Shown here: positions 33,786-43,253 of the stretch, in pieces
Numbering within the stretch: position 1 is the stretch's first letter
How the letters are laid out: each line of letters opens with the position of its first letter
NCBI RefSeq assembly: GCF_003313325.1
Contig: NZ_QMHQ01000002.1
Coordinates: 1-64,000 of the forward strand
Length of the DNA stretch: 64,000 bases
From: Pedobacter namyangjuensis
GTDB lineage: Bacteria > Bacteroidota > Bacteroidia > Sphingobacteriales > Sphingobacteriaceae
Direction of reading: 5' to 3'
Translations under genes and position numbers: made by a program
The notes under the pieces: model-generated
What the model was told of the DNA's origin: nothing
The model's database searches: none
Seen by the model: only the letters and a program-made list of their open reading frames with translations

Positions 33786-34148
33786 TTAACTTGCCAAATG
33801 ATGCTCAATTCTCACTACAAAATCATTCAAATCAAATGGTTTGTTAATATAATCTTCAGCATCGCAATCGTTCTTAACCTTACTTAACTGGTTTCCTGCA
33901 GACATCATCATTATCGGAATTTGGTAGGTTTTAACACTATGTTTAAGTTGATTGCAAATTTCTACGCCACTGCCATCTGGTAGCATAACATCTAAAATTA
34001 CCATATCAGGTTTTTGCATCGCCATTTGTTGCCAAAAACTATTTTTACTAGGGCAACTTTTCACATCGTATTGTTCTTCTACCAATAAAAACTCAATCAT
34101 GTCTCTAATGGCTGCATTGTCTTCTACTACATATATGCACTTTTTCAT
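33786..34148 (-). CDS. Single-domain response regulator
   Basis: A 120-aa CheY-like receiver with no output domain. The acidic pocket is VVEDNA, phosphoacceptor Asp in MVILDVMLPDGSG (about 53), MMSAG and the Lys in INKPFDLND. No kinase is adjacent, although a 7TM-DISM kinase starts about 700 bases away on the other strand. Probably relays phosphate or acts through protein contacts. Confidence 0.92.
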   Translation of the reverse strand: MKKCIYVVEDNAAIRDMIEFLLVEEQYDVKSCPSKNSFWQQMAMQKPDMVILDVMLPDGSGVEICNQLKHSVKTYQIPIMMMSAGNQLSKVKNDCDAEDYINKPFDLNDFVVRIEHHLAS

Positions 34149-34255
34149 AGCTTTATGTATTGATGTATAACCATAACGCTGATAGTGCTTTAGCAGTTCA
34201 AAATAATTTTCAACTTTAGCAGAGTTATCAACTTTTTTAAAAGCAGTTAAATAAA

Positions 34256-34284
34256 AAAAGGCATGGAGATAAATAATCCATGCC
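34256..34284 (-). terminator. Terminator of the Lys-rich small gene
   Basis: GGCATGGA and TCCATGCC form an 8-bp stem extended by AA/TT, with a 9-base loop. On the minus strand a T7 run follows. Confidence 0.85.
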
Positions 34285-34307
34285 TTCTGTTTTACTTTAA
34301 AAATATT

Positions 34308-34595
34308 TTATTTTTTTGTCGATTTTTTCGGCTTTGCCTGTTTTGCACTTTCAATTGTTACCGTTTTAACTTCTACCGCTTCGCTACTTTCAGTCGTCGG
34401 TGCGGAAGTTTCTTTTATAGTAAATTTTGATATTTTTTGCGCTAATTTATCAGCTGTTTTTTTAACGTCTTTATTGATTTTTTTGGTATCGAAACCTAAT
34501 TCTACCAACTGGCTGGTTATACTTGTAAATAGTGTGGCCGAAATAGCTTTTCGGTTTTCCTTTTTTAATGATTTATTCTTTTTGGATTTACTCAT
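34308..34595 (-). CDS. Lys/Ala-rich small hypothetical protein
   Basis: A 95-aa highly basic protein. The ends are Lys-rich and disordered (MSKSKKNKSLKKENRK and KQAKPKKSTKK). The middle LVELGFDTKKINKDVKK and KTADKLAQKISKF is helical. The pattern suggests a small nucleic-acid-binding or chromatin-like protein, but nothing proves it. It has its own terminator. Confidence 0.65.
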   Translation of the reverse strand: MSKSKKNKSLKKENRKAISATLFTSITSQLVELGFDTKKINKDVKKTADKLAQKISKFTIKETSAPTTESSEAVEVKTVTIESAKQAKPKKSTKK

Positions 34596-34823
34596 GATTT
34601 ATTTTTTACAATGAAACGAAAAAATCAGTCGCAATTCAAATTATCATTTTGTTAATGATTAACACTAACTTAACATAGATTTAGCTTTGAATTTTCTCTT
34701 TTAAGTAGCGGATCCTGAAGCAACAATTAACTAAATATTAAATTTTATTCTTTAACTGCAATTTCTTTTCAGACTCATTAAAAATTGGTACTTTTAAACC
34801 TCTAATCATTTTTTAGCTAATCA

Positions 34824-36839
34824 GTGTTTTTTAAGCAACGTATCTCCCTTGTAAAAAACAACAAATTTAAAGCTTATTTCAAGCTTATTTTGTTGGCTAT
34901 CTGTCTGATTTCGTTTAACGCATCTGCAAGTTCACTACCGCCCATTACTAAATTCGACTACCTTAGTCTAGGTAAAAAAGTTACTTATTTAGAAGATAAA
35001 ACTGCAAACCTTACGTTAGCCAACGTTAGGCAGGCCGATAGTGCTGGCAAATTTATCATTGGAACGCAAGACATTCTTAACTTCGGAAATTCTAAATCTG
35101 CATTTTGGATAAAGATTAAATACATACCCTCTAAGTACGTACAGAACTATTTCACGGTTGATGTTCCAAACATAGAAAACATAGATCTTTATTGGTTTAA
35201 TAGCCTGGGTGATAAAAAGACATTTTATACAGGTTGCTTTTTAAAAGGAACCGACGGTGTTCAAATTACTAACAACTTTGTTTTTAACTTGCCTATACAA
35301 GATGTAAGTCAAGAAAATACAATTTATTTAAGAGTTAAAACTGCCAATATTTTAATGGTTCCGCTTAAGCTGTCTGCAGTAGATAAGACTATGCAGGGGC
35401 GTATTTATAAAGATAGTATAGAGTTCATTTACATCGGTATACTTATAGCGCTATTACTGTTTAACCTGTTTTTGTTTTTTAGTGTAAGAGATATAACTTA
35501 TTTGTACTACACACTTTATGTATTTACACTTTCTGCTTATATGCTCCTTTATATAAGGGGTTATTCTTATTTGTTTGGCGAAGACTTTAGGATTTTAGTA
35601 AACCATTATCCACACGTATTTTTAAGCTTGTCTGTATTTTCTTCTTTAGGTTTTTGTATGAAGTTTTTAACCTTAAGAAAACTTTTGCCCAATTTTGTGA
35701 CACTTTATTATATTGTAGGTTCGGCAGGTCTAATATTGTTAATCGTTAGCTTATCAGGATTTAAATCTACTGGTTCTCAAATAGCCCAGTATCTTACCAT
35801 TACAGTTGCGCTATTAGTTTGGATTTCTGGAATTGTTGCTTATAAACGCGGACATAAACCTGCAAAATATTACATATTGGCTTGGTCGTTTATTTGGGTT
35901 ACGGTTGCAATAGTAACTTTAACTTTAGCCAATGTATTAGATAGCACCGAGTTTACCATGCAACTGGTTCCAATAGGATCTACATTAGAATTGCTTTTGC
36001 TGTCTTTTGCACTGGGCGACCGTTATAAAACAATAATACAAAAAGAGCAAAGTGTTAGAGACGAGAATCTGATGTTGGTGCGTACTCAAAATCAACGTTT
36101 AGAAGAAAATGTAATGGTTAGAACCCTGCAATTGAGCAAAACCATTAAGGAACTTGAATCCTCTAACGCAATAAAAAATAAACTTTTTTCTATCATTGCC
36201 CACGATTTAAGGAGTCCTCTTAATAGCTTAATAAGCATTCTTTCTTTAAACGATATGGAAGCGCTTACTATAGACGAGCTACGGTTGATGTTAAAGGAAA
36301 ACAAGCAAAACATCGAAACGATTTATAATACATTGAACAACCTGCTTTATTGGGCAAAAGACCAAATGACAGAGGTTAGAACAGAACCAAAAACTATCGA
36401 CCTTAATAAGCTTTTAGCAGAGCTGATGTTAATTTATCAACCTTTACTGGAGAAGAAAGAAATTGAATGTAAGGTTACACAAATAACAAATTGTTTTGCC
36501 TATGCAGATATAAACCAAATAAGGTTGGTATTGCGAAATATGATTGACAATGCAATTAAATTTACCCCTAGGGGAAGTAAAATCACCATTAATCTACAAT
36601 ATTTGGCAGATAAGGCGCTATTAGAAATTGCCAATCCAGTGGCCGATGCCTCGAAAATAAACGCGGCCGAACTATTGGGGCTCAATGTTACAGAAGGAAC
36701 TTATGGCACCGAAAACGAGAAAGGTGTTGGCTTAGGCTTACAATTATGTAAAGAATACATCGAGACTAATAAAGGTACCTTCGAAATTAATCTGCAAAAC
36801 GATCTTGTTATCGTATCTTTCAAAATTCCCAAAGGCTAA
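34824..36839 (+). CDS. 7TM-DISM sensor histidine kinase
   Basis: A 671-aa kinase from a GTG start. Signal peptide (LLAICLISFNASASS), periplasmic 7TMR-DISM extracellular domain (about 45-185), seven helices (about 195-395), a coiled coil, the HisKA box IIAHDLRSPLNSL (near 460) and HATPase with NMIDNAIKF and GLGLQLCKEYI. No receiver attached. Upstream, TACTTTTA resembles the -7 box (7 of 8). Carbohydrate-like ligands are a family inference. Convergent with the ABC permease, with stops adjacent. Confidence 0.92.
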   Translation: MFFKQRISLVKNNKFKAYFKLILLAICLISFNASASSLPPITKFDYLSLGKKVTYLEDKTANLTLANVRQADSAGKFIIGTQDILNFGNSKSAFWIKIKYIPSKYVQNYFTVDVPNIENIDLYWFNSLGDKKTFYTGCFLKGTDGVQITNNFVFNLPIQDVSQENTIYLRVKTANILMVPLKLSAVDKTMQGRIYKDSIEFIYIGILIALLLFNLFLFFSVRDITYLYYTLYVFTLSAYMLLYIRGYSYLFGEDFRILVNHYPHVFLSLSVFSSLGFCMKFLTLRKLLPNFVTLYYIVGSAGLILLIVSLSGFKSTGSQIAQYLTITVALLVWISGIVAYKRGHKPAKYYILAWSFIWVTVAIVTLTLANVLDSTEFTMQLVPIGSTLELLLLSFALGDRYKTIIQKEQSVRDENLMLVRTQNQRLEENVMVRTLQLSKTIKELESSNAIKNKLFSIIAHDLRSPLNSLISILSLNDMEALTIDELRLMLKENKQNIETIYNTLNNLLYWAKDQMTEVRTEPKTIDLNKLLAELMLIYQPLLEKKEIECKVTQITNCFAYADINQIRLVLRNMIDNAIKFTPRGSKITINLQYLADKALLEIANPVADASKINAAELLGLNVTEGTYGTENEKGVGLGLQLCKEYIETNKGTFEINLQNDLVIVSFKIPKG

Positions 36840-39371
36840 TTAGTTTCCTTCATTTCTCAAAATCTTTAGCGGTGGCTGGTTTAAAATACTTCTGGTACTT
36901 AAAATGCCAGTAACTACAACCATTAAAATTACACCAAGAAGCAATATGAGCGTTGCGCCAAGTGGCGGAACAAAGTTAGCTTCGAAACTAAACCTTGCCA
37001 AAGCCCAACTTCCGCTAAGTGCCAAAATTAATCCGGCTGTTGCCGCAAGTGCACCTAAAAAGAAATATTCTATTGCGTTAATGCTTAAAATCTGCTTTCT
37101 GCTAGCGCCCATAGTTCTTAGTAAAATACTTTCTTTAATACGCTGATTTTTACTTGTTAGCACAGCTGATATTAACACTACCCAGCCCGTAACCATACTA
37201 AAGCCAGCCATAAAGCGAATTACAAAACCAATTTTATCTAAAATTTCGTCTAATAGCTTCAAAACTAAATCTAAATCTATTACCGAAATATTTGGGAATG
37301 ATTTTACAACAGCGCCTTGGTATTTTGCAGAAACTTCGCTCGATGGAACGCGAGTCATCAATACATGGAATTGTGGCGCATCCTCTAAAACACCAGAAGG
37401 AAAAACAACGCGGAAATTGGTTTGCAATCTGCCCCAATTAACTTCCCTTAAACTCCCAACAACTGTAGGGATGAGCATTCCCTGTACGTTAAAAACAATT
37501 TTGTCGTTAACTTTTACATTAATTCTACGAGCATAGAGTTGGTCTAATGAAATTCGTACCTCACCGTTTTCGCCAACTTTTCCAAGCCATTTTCCATCAA
37601 CAATTTTTTCTGCCGCAGTTAAAGTGTCCTGGTATGTAGCTCTAATTTCTCCCCTAAAAGCGCCACGATCTGTACTATCTCCACTGGCTTTTTTGCCGTT
37701 TATCTCTTCAATCCTCATTGTAATAATAGGAACTTGGTTCATTAACGGTAATTTGTAATCTTTAGTTAATTTGGCTAAGGATTCTTTTTGTGTATTCTGT
37801 ATATCAAATAAAACCATGTTAGGCTGGTTGCTTCCGGCAGATAAGGTAACGCGATTGATCAAAATACCTTGCACAAAAAACAACGTAGCTATAAATGCAG
37901 TAGCTAAACCAATAGAAACCGTTAGCATTAAAGTTTGGTTATTTGGACGGTACAAATTTGCAAAACCTTGTCGCCACACATAGCTTAGGCTTTGCGGTAA
38001 CAGTTTCCTAACTAAGAACATTAAAAGTTTAGAGAATGCAATTAATAACCCAAATGCTATGGCTATGCCTACAGTAAATACTACGGTTTGTATCCAACCA
38101 CGCATTTGTAAATAAGTAAAGCCTAGTATAAATAAAAACATTAAACCGTAAACTATACCTTGTAGCGGATCGAACTTTCGTTTACCGTGTTCTACAGATG
38201 CACGAATTGCATTTAATGGCGATATCTTTCTAACCGAAAGAAGCGAAGGCAAGGCAAATAATACGGAGATAACTAAGCCTAGTAAAATACCTTGTGCAAC
38301 AGCGCTCCAAGAAACTTGCATGGTAATGGTTACTGGCAAGAAATCCTTCAATACAATTGGCAATAAAAACTGAATGAGCGTGCCTAAAACACAACCAATA
38401 ACGGCAGCAATTAATCCAATAAAAAAAATCTGGATTAAATAAATGAGAAATGCTTGCCAAGCTTTAAGCCCTAAACATCTTAATGTAGCAATGGCGCTTA
38501 GTTTTTCCTGAATATAAACATGTATAGCGCTACCAACACCAACGCACCCTAAAAGCAAAGCTATAAATCCCGACAGGGCTAAAAACCTGCTTACGTCTTT
38601 GAATGATCTGCCAGTTTCTTCTTTTTTTGAAGCTACAGTATCTGCACTTAATCCTTCAATTTCAAAAGCATTTTCGTTCTTTTTTACAAATTCATCAACA
38701 GTATTTGGATTTTTAAAACGGTAGAAGAATTTGTAATTAACTCTACTGCCAACTTTTAAAAGCGCTGTTTCGTCTAAATATTTAAGTGGAATGTAAACAA
38801 TAGGAGCTACAGTTGTGCTAATTCCGGTTTGTCCTGGCGCTTTAATTAGACTACCTGCAATTTTAAAAGTTACTTCTCCAATTTTAACAGAATCGCCAAC
38901 TTTAGCATCATATTGCAGTAGTAAAGTTTGGTCTACTAGAGCATCTTTTCCTTGCTGAAAACTTTTAGCTGCGATTGCTGGTTGGGTTTCTATGTTGCCG
39001 TAATACGGATAATTACCTTCTAAAGCCTTAATTTGTATCAGTCTATTGCCACCGTTTTTAACAAAATAAACCATCGAAGCAAAAGACTTCTCCTTAGATC
39101 TTTCTTCGCCAAGCGAATCTAAAATCAATTGTCTTTTGGGTGTAATTGCTTTTCGGCTTTCTATAATTAAATCTGCACCGGTTAATTCTTTAGCTTGATT
39201 ATCGATATCGCGTTGCAGGTTATCCTTAAAAGAATAAACAGCTACTAATGCGGCTATACCTAAAACAATGGAAGAAATAAATAGCAATAATCTCGAACGG
39301 TTTTTTCTACTATCTCGCCACGCCATTTTAAAAAGCCAAGCAGTACTTAGTTTTGTGTTTTCGCTTTGCAT
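36840..39371 (-). CDS. ABC transporter permease, FtsX/MacB-like (YbbP type)
   Basis: An 843-aa permease of the YbbP layout: ten helices with two FtsX cores and a large periplasmic domain after the first helix. It starts FKMAWRDSRKNRSRLLLFISSIVLG. The segment LRCLGLKAWQAFLIYLIQIF is the first FtsX-type coupling region, and LLRTMGASRKQILSINAIEYF the second. It pairs with the ATPase that starts upstream and ends 1 base before it. Substrate unknown; lipid or envelope release is a family inference. Confidence 0.92.
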   Translation of the reverse strand: MQSENTKLSTAWLFKMAWRDSRKNRSRLLLFISSIVLGIAALVAVYSFKDNLQRDIDNQAKELTGADLIIESRKAITPKRQLILDSLGEERSKEKSFASMVYFVKNGGNRLIQIKALEGNYPYYGNIETQPAIAAKSFQQGKDALVDQTLLLQYDAKVGDSVKIGEVTFKIAGSLIKAPGQTGISTTVAPIVYIPLKYLDETALLKVGSRVNYKFFYRFKNPNTVDEFVKKNENAFEIEGLSADTVASKKEETGRSFKDVSRFLALSGFIALLLGCVGVGSAIHVYIQEKLSAIATLRCLGLKAWQAFLIYLIQIFFIGLIAAVIGCVLGTLIQFLLPIVLKDFLPVTITMQVSWSAVAQGILLGLVISVLFALPSLLSVRKISPLNAIRASVEHGKRKFDPLQGIVYGLMFLFILGFTYLQMRGWIQTVVFTVGIAIAFGLLIAFSKLLMFLVRKLLPQSLSYVWRQGFANLYRPNNQTLMLTVSIGLATAFIATLFFVQGILINRVTLSAGSNQPNMVLFDIQNTQKESLAKLTKDYKLPLMNQVPIITMRIEEINGKKASGDSTDRGAFRGEIRATYQDTLTAAEKIVDGKWLGKVGENGEVRISLDQLYARRINVKVNDKIVFNVQGMLIPTVVGSLREVNWGRLQTNFRVVFPSGVLEDAPQFHVLMTRVPSSEVSAKYQGAVVKSFPNISVIDLDLVLKLLDEILDKIGFVIRFMAGFSMVTGWVVLISAVLTSKNQRIKESILLRTMGASRKQILSINAIEYFFLGALAATAGLILALSGSWALARFSFEANFVPPLGATLILLLGVILMVVVTGILSTRSILNQPPLKILRNEGN

Positions 39372-39372
39372 A

Positions 39373-40062
39373 TTAAATAACGTTGTTGCTTTGATCTGCT
39401 ATAATTACACCGCCTTTAATTTTAATAGTTCGCGATGTTTTTGCTGCAAGCTCCAAATCGTGAGTTACGATAACCAAGGTTGTTGATGCATCTTTATTTA
39501 AGTCGAACAACAGTTTGGTTATTTTTTCGCTGGTTTCTGCGTCTAGGTTTCCGGTAGGTTCGTCGGCGAAAAGTATGGCCGGTTGATTGGAAAATGCTCT
39601 GGCTAATGAAACTCGCTGTTGCTCTCCGCCAGAAAGCTGTATAGGATAATGATGCGATCGATCTGATAAACCAACTTTATCAAGCAATTCTAAAGCATGT
39701 TTTTTAATGTTTTTGGCACCTCTTAATTCCATTGGTACCATCACATTTTCTAATGCCGTTAAGGTGGGTAACAACTGAAAATTTTGGAAAATGAAGCCGA
39801 TATTTTGATTTCGAACATTGGCTCGCTGGTCTTCGTTTAGGTTTTCCAGTGCAATTCCGTTCAGTTCTACGGTACCATTTGTAGCACTGTCTAATCCAGC
39901 GCACAAGCCTAATAAAGTTGTTTTTCCGCTACCAGATGGGCCGGTTATGGCAACTGTGGCGCCTTTTGTTATAGAAAAGTTAATTTGGTTGAGAACCGTT
40001 AAGGCGCTACCGGCACTTTGGTAAATTTTACTTACATTTCGGATGTTTAATATATTTTCCAA
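39373..40062 (-). CDS. ABC transporter ATP-binding protein (LolD/YbbA-like)
   Basis: A 229-aa ATPase with Walker A GPSGSGKTT (41-49), signature LSGGEQQR (143-150), Walker B AILFADEPTGNLD (162-174) and His switch VTHD. It energises the permease at 36840-39371. Divergent from the TesA-like esterase gene at 40166, the same order as ybbA/ybbP and tesA in E. coli. Confidence 0.95.
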   Translation of the reverse strand: MENILNIRNVSKIYQSAGSALTVLNQINFSITKGATVAITGPSGSGKTTLLGLCAGLDSATNGTVELNGIALENLNEDQRANVRNQNIGFIFQNFQLLPTLTALENVMVPMELRGAKNIKKHALELLDKVGLSDRSHHYPIQLSGGEQQRVSLARAFSNQPAILFADEPTGNLDAETSEKITKLLFDLNKDASTTLVIVTHDLELAAKTSRTIKIKGGVIIADQSNNVI

Positions 40063-40165
40063 TTATGATGGGTTTTATATTTAAGGTTATTGCCTTTAGC
40101 AACAAACTAAAGCGCTTTTGGCCTGTTAAGTTAACAATTAATAATTAGAGCAACAGTTATCGATT

Positions 40166-40837
40166 ATGTTACGAAAACGTTTAATAGGAATGTTTGTTTT
40201 TACTGCCTTTGTTTTAGGTTGCGGTAATGCAGAAAATGACAAAAATACGGCACAAAGTGATACTACAGCCACAACGCAAAAGAAAGAATTGAAAAATATA
40301 TTGTTTTTTGGCACTAGTTTAACCGCTGGTTATGGCTTGGATCCGGCAGAGGCTTATCCTGCACTTATCCAAAATAAAATCGACTCTTTAAAACTTCCAT
40401 ATAAAGTAATTAATGGTGGTTTAAGTGGCGAAACTTCTGCAGCGGGTAAAAGCAGAATAGACTGGTTGTTAAAACAGCCAATTGATGTTTTTGTACTGGA
40501 ACTTGGCGCTAATGACGGTTTAAGAGGTTTGCCTGTTGATGAAACGACTAAAAATCTGCAGTTTATTATCGATGCCGTTAAAGCTAAACATCCAAATGCA
40601 AAAATGGTATTGGCAGGCATGCAGGTGCCACCAAATATGGGCGCAACTTATGCCAACAATTTCAAAGATATGTTTCCGGCGTTAGCCGAAAAAAATAAAA
40701 TGGTTCTGATACCTTTTTTATTGGATGGAGTAGGAGGTGTGCCTAAGTTAAATCAACCTGACGGTATTCACCCAACAGCAGAGGGTGATAAGATTTTAGC
40801 AACTACAGTTTGGAAGTATTTAGCAGATTTATTGTAA
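40166..40837 (+). CDS. SGNH/GDSL esterase, TesA-like lipoprotein
   Basis: A 223-aa esterase. Lipoprotein signal with Cys19 in FVLGCG. Nucleophile S51 in FFGTSLTAGYGL, oxyanion Gly in GGLSGE, Asn in ELGANDGLRG, and the catalytic Asp/His pair in DGIHPTAEG near 205. Acts on acyl esters in the periplasm. Divergent from a YbbA/YbbP-like ABC system. First gene of a tight operon; the next ATG immediately follows the stop. Confidence 0.92.
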   Translation: MLRKRLIGMFVFTAFVLGCGNAENDKNTAQSDTTATTQKKELKNILFFGTSLTAGYGLDPAEAYPALIQNKIDSLKLPYKVINGGLSGETSAAGKSRIDWLLKQPIDVFVLELGANDGLRGLPVDETTKNLQFIIDAVKAKHPNAKMVLAGMQVPPNMGATYANNFKDMFPALAEKNKMVLIPFLLDGVGGVPKLNQPDGIHPTAEGDKILATTVWKYLADLL

Positions 40838-41287
40838 ATGAAAAAGTTAAACTGTCTTTTTTTATTAGTTGCAACTATTTTGGTAAGTAGTTGCGGTTAC
40901 TTTAAGAAACAAGAAGAACCATTAGATGAAAGTAAATTAGTTTGCTTTATGGCTATAGATGAAAAGGATACAGCCTGGCTGAGTATAGATACCTCGCACA
41001 AGCTAATTAATGGCTATTTTAAAATGAGCTATGGCGGCGAAAAAGTTATGGATGGCCAAGTAAAAGGAGAAATTAAAGGTGATACACTTAAAGCACATTA
41101 CGATTTTAAAGTTAACAAAGTTGATAAATGGTACCGTAATCCTGTAGCTTTTTTACAACGAGAGGGTAAATTGCTAATGGGTGTTGGCGAAATAAATATG
41201 ATTTGGGGATCTCCATTTTTTAATGATAAAGTTCCGATTGATTACGATAAAGGCCGTTTCATTTTTGATAGAATAACCTGCCCATAA
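40838..41287 (+). CDS. Lipoprotein, hypothetical
   Basis: A 149-aa lipoprotein (ILVSSCGYF). Then a compact beta-rich domain (WLSIDTSHKLINGYFKMSYG, VKGEIKGDTLKAHYDF, REGKLLMGVGEINMIWG) that looks like a small barrel. Unnamed. Contiguous with the esterase and YchJ genes (stop and start adjoin), so same transcript. Confidence 0.75.
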   Translation: MKKLNCLFLLVATILVSSCGYFKKQEEPLDESKLVCFMAIDEKDTAWLSIDTSHKLINGYFKMSYGGEKVMDGQVKGEIKGDTLKAHYDFKVNKVDKWYRNPVAFLQREGKLLMGVGEINMIWGSPFFNDKVPIDYDKGRFIFDRITCP

Positions 41288-41665
41288 ATGGAAAAAACTT
41301 GTCCTTGCGGAAGCAATTTTAGTTACATTGATTGTTGCCAGCCTTACCACCAAATTAAAATGCTTCCGCCTACACCAGAAGCTTTAATGCGCTCTCGTTA
41401 TACGGCTTATGCTATGCATTTGGTAGATTATTTAATGGAAACTACACATCCCGCAAAGCGGATACTTTATAACAAAGTTGATATTGAAAATTGGGCGAAA
41501 AAAAATAAATGGTTGAGATTGGAAATCTGCCAAACAAATAATGATGTTGTAACGTTTAAAGCTTACTACGAGCATCAGTTGCAACTCGAAATCCATCATG
41601 AACGTTCTATATTTAAAAAAGACGGAAACAGGTGGTTTTATTTTTCGGGAAGCTACTTTAGCTAA
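41288..41665 (+). CDS. YchJ-like SEC-C motif protein
   Basis: A 125-aa UPF0225/YchJ protein. The N-terminus MEKTCPCGSNFSYIDCCQPY is a zinc-binding SEC-C motif (CxCx8CC). The rest is NTF2-like, including LMRSRYTAYAMHLVDYLMETTHP and RWFYFSGSYF. Function unknown. Third gene of the tesA-like operon. Confidence 0.92.
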   Translation: MEKTCPCGSNFSYIDCCQPYHQIKMLPPTPEALMRSRYTAYAMHLVDYLMETTHPAKRILYNKVDIENWAKKNKWLRLEICQTNNDVVTFKAYYEHQLQLEIHHERSIFKKDGNRWFYFSGSYFS

Positions 41666-41773
41666 TGGTAACTGAAAGAATGTTTTAACATATATTTAAT
41701 TTTTTTCTTTTGAAGAAATTATGAATGTAGCTAATCATGCTTTATATTTACGCTAATCATCAAACAAACTAAA

Positions 41774-42163
41774 GTGAAATTTACGTTCAAAAAGCCAGAG
41801 GAAGAAAGAAAGAGCATATTGATTGTGGAAGATGAACCAATGAGTGTTATGGTTCTGGAGAAAATATTAAAACCCTACGACTTTCAATTACATATAGCTG
41901 TTGATGGCTTAGATGCAGTAGAGAAATTCAGAAAACTAAAAACAGATTTAGTAATTATGGATCTTTACATGCCTAAAATGGATGGTTTCGAAGCTTCTAA
42001 AAAAATCAGAAAAATTTCTAGTACCACGCCAATAATCGTTATCTCTACAACAGATGTTACAGAAGAGCAACTTAAGGAAGAGATTGGTATAGATTATCTT
42101 TTAAAGAAGCCGCTAAATATCAAAAAGTTTCAAGACTTTATACACATGCTTTTATTAGCTTAA
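41774..42163 (+). CDS. Single-domain response regulator
   Basis: A 129-aa receiver from a GTG start (another ATG is 22 codons in and would remove the first strand). Acidic pocket VEDEP, phosphoacceptor Asp in LVIMDLYMPKMDG (about 62), and Lys in LLKKPLN. No output domain and no adjacent kinase. A TATATTTA block 24 bases upstream is a near-match promoter box. A good terminator follows. Confidence 0.9.
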   Translation: MKFTFKKPEEERKSILIVEDEPMSVMVLEKILKPYDFQLHIAVDGLDAVEKFRKLKTDLVIMDLYMPKMDGFEASKKIRKISSTTPIIVISTTDVTEEQLKEEIGIDYLLKKPLNIKKFQDFIHMLLLA

Positions 42164-42170
42164 AATACAA

Positions 42171-42197
42171 GCCCCGAGCATCAAGTTCGGGGTTTTT
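42171..42197 (+). terminator. Terminator after the receiver gene
   Basis: CCCCGA (42172-42177) and TCGGGG (42187-42192) with a 9-base loop, followed by TTTTTGTTTG. Confidence 0.9.
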
Positions 42198-42256
42198 GTT
42201 TGTATAGCTATATTTCAATCGTTTTTTAACTTTGATGTATATCAATTAAATACACA

Positions 42257-42709
42257 ATGTTTTTTAAATCAATTAAATTGGTCAAAAAATCTGGCTATCC
42301 TGTACTAATTAAAATATGGGAAGAGTCGGTAAGAGCCACGCATCATTTTTTAACCGAAGATGATATTGTTCATTACAAACACAAAATTTTAACCGAATAC
42401 TTTGACATGGTAAAGCTTTTTGGCTACTTTAAAAACAACAAAATTGTTGGCTTTATTGGTATTAACGGAGATATGCTTCAAATGCTTTTTGTACATCCAG
42501 AAGCCATGGTAAAAGGAGTAGGTAAGTCATTGGTGAATTTCGCTATTAAGAAAAAAGGAATTAACAATGTTGATGTAAATGAGCAGAACGAACAAGCGGT
42601 GGGCTTTTATAAATATTTAGGTTTTGAGGTCGAAAATCGATTCGAGGTTGACGATGCAGGTAAGCCGTACCCAATTTTATCAATGCGCCTAAATAAAACA
42701 TTAATTTGA
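42257..42709 (+). CDS. GNAT-family N-acetyltransferase
   Basis: A 150-aa single GNAT domain: motif A reads MLFVHPEAMVKGVGKSLVNFA, with the acetyl-CoA loop G-x-G. QAVGFYKYLGFEVENRFEVD is motif B. Acceptor unknown. It ends 60 bases before the next gene, which has its own promoter box. Confidence 0.9.
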   Translation: MFFKSIKLVKKSGYPVLIKIWEESVRATHHFLTEDDIVHYKHKILTEYFDMVKLFGYFKNNKIVGFIGINGDMLQMLFVHPEAMVKGVGKSLVNFAIKKKGINNVDVNEQNEQAVGFYKYLGFEVENRFEVDDAGKPYPILSMRLNKTLI

Positions 42710-42719
42710 CTTTTTGTAC

Positions 42720-42749
42720 TTGCAAGGCACAATTATTTGGTTACATTTG
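42720..42749 (+). promoter_or_regulatory. Promoter of the 104-aa hypothetical
   Basis: TTG (42720-42722), 19 bases, then TACATTTG (42742-42749), 21 bases before the ATG at 42771. Confidence 0.65.
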
Positions 42750-42770
42750 CTAAAAATAATAGTATTTTAT

Positions 42771-43085
42771 ATGATAGTTACCGTCCTTGCCATATTTGAT
42801 GAGTTCGACAATAAAGCGCCATTAGCCAAAGTATTAAGAGAGAGATTGTTGCGCATGGCTACCGAATTACAAGAAATACATCTTAAGCCTATTATGCAAA
42901 TGCCACCTATGGATGGCGATGTGGTAATTTATATCAGCTATAATTTAAAATATGCCGTAAGGTGGAGTATTGTTAACGATGTGCCTGACTTTATTGAAAA
43001 GGAAATAGCACAAATCTGTGCGCTAAAAGGATACATTCCGTGGAAAAATGCCTCTTTAAATATTTTTAAGCAAATTAATAAGTAG
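42771..43085 (+). CDS. Hypothetical protein, 104 aa
   Basis: A 104-aa cytoplasmic protein starting MIVTVLAIFDEFDNKAPLAK at 42771. A longer start at 42714 would overlap the promoter. A helical N-terminal half, then DVVIYISYNLKYAVRWSI with strands, and a helical end. No known family. Confidence 0.6.
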   Translation: MIVTVLAIFDEFDNKAPLAKVLRERLLRMATELQEIHLKPIMQMPPMDGDVVIYISYNLKYAVRWSIVNDVPDFIEKEIAQICALKGYIPWKNASLNIFKQINK

Positions 43086-43192
43086 ACTTTGTCTAAGTAT
43101 GCCTTATTTAAAGAATTGTCAAAATAGCTTCCAAATATTAAAATTGATACCTTTAGGAAAGCTAAAGTTATATTTCAACTAATTCTACGACT

Positions 43193-43237
43193 ACAAAAAA
43201 GCCATTAGCTTTTAACCTCCAATTAAAAACTAATGGC
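43193..43237 (-). terminator. Terminator of mqnC
   Basis: GCCATTAG and CTAATGGC plus the inner TTTTAA/TTAAAA pairs form a 14-bp two-part stem. On the minus strand it is followed by TTTTTTGTAG. Confidence 0.85.
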
Positions 43238-43253
43238 ATATAAGAAAAATCTA

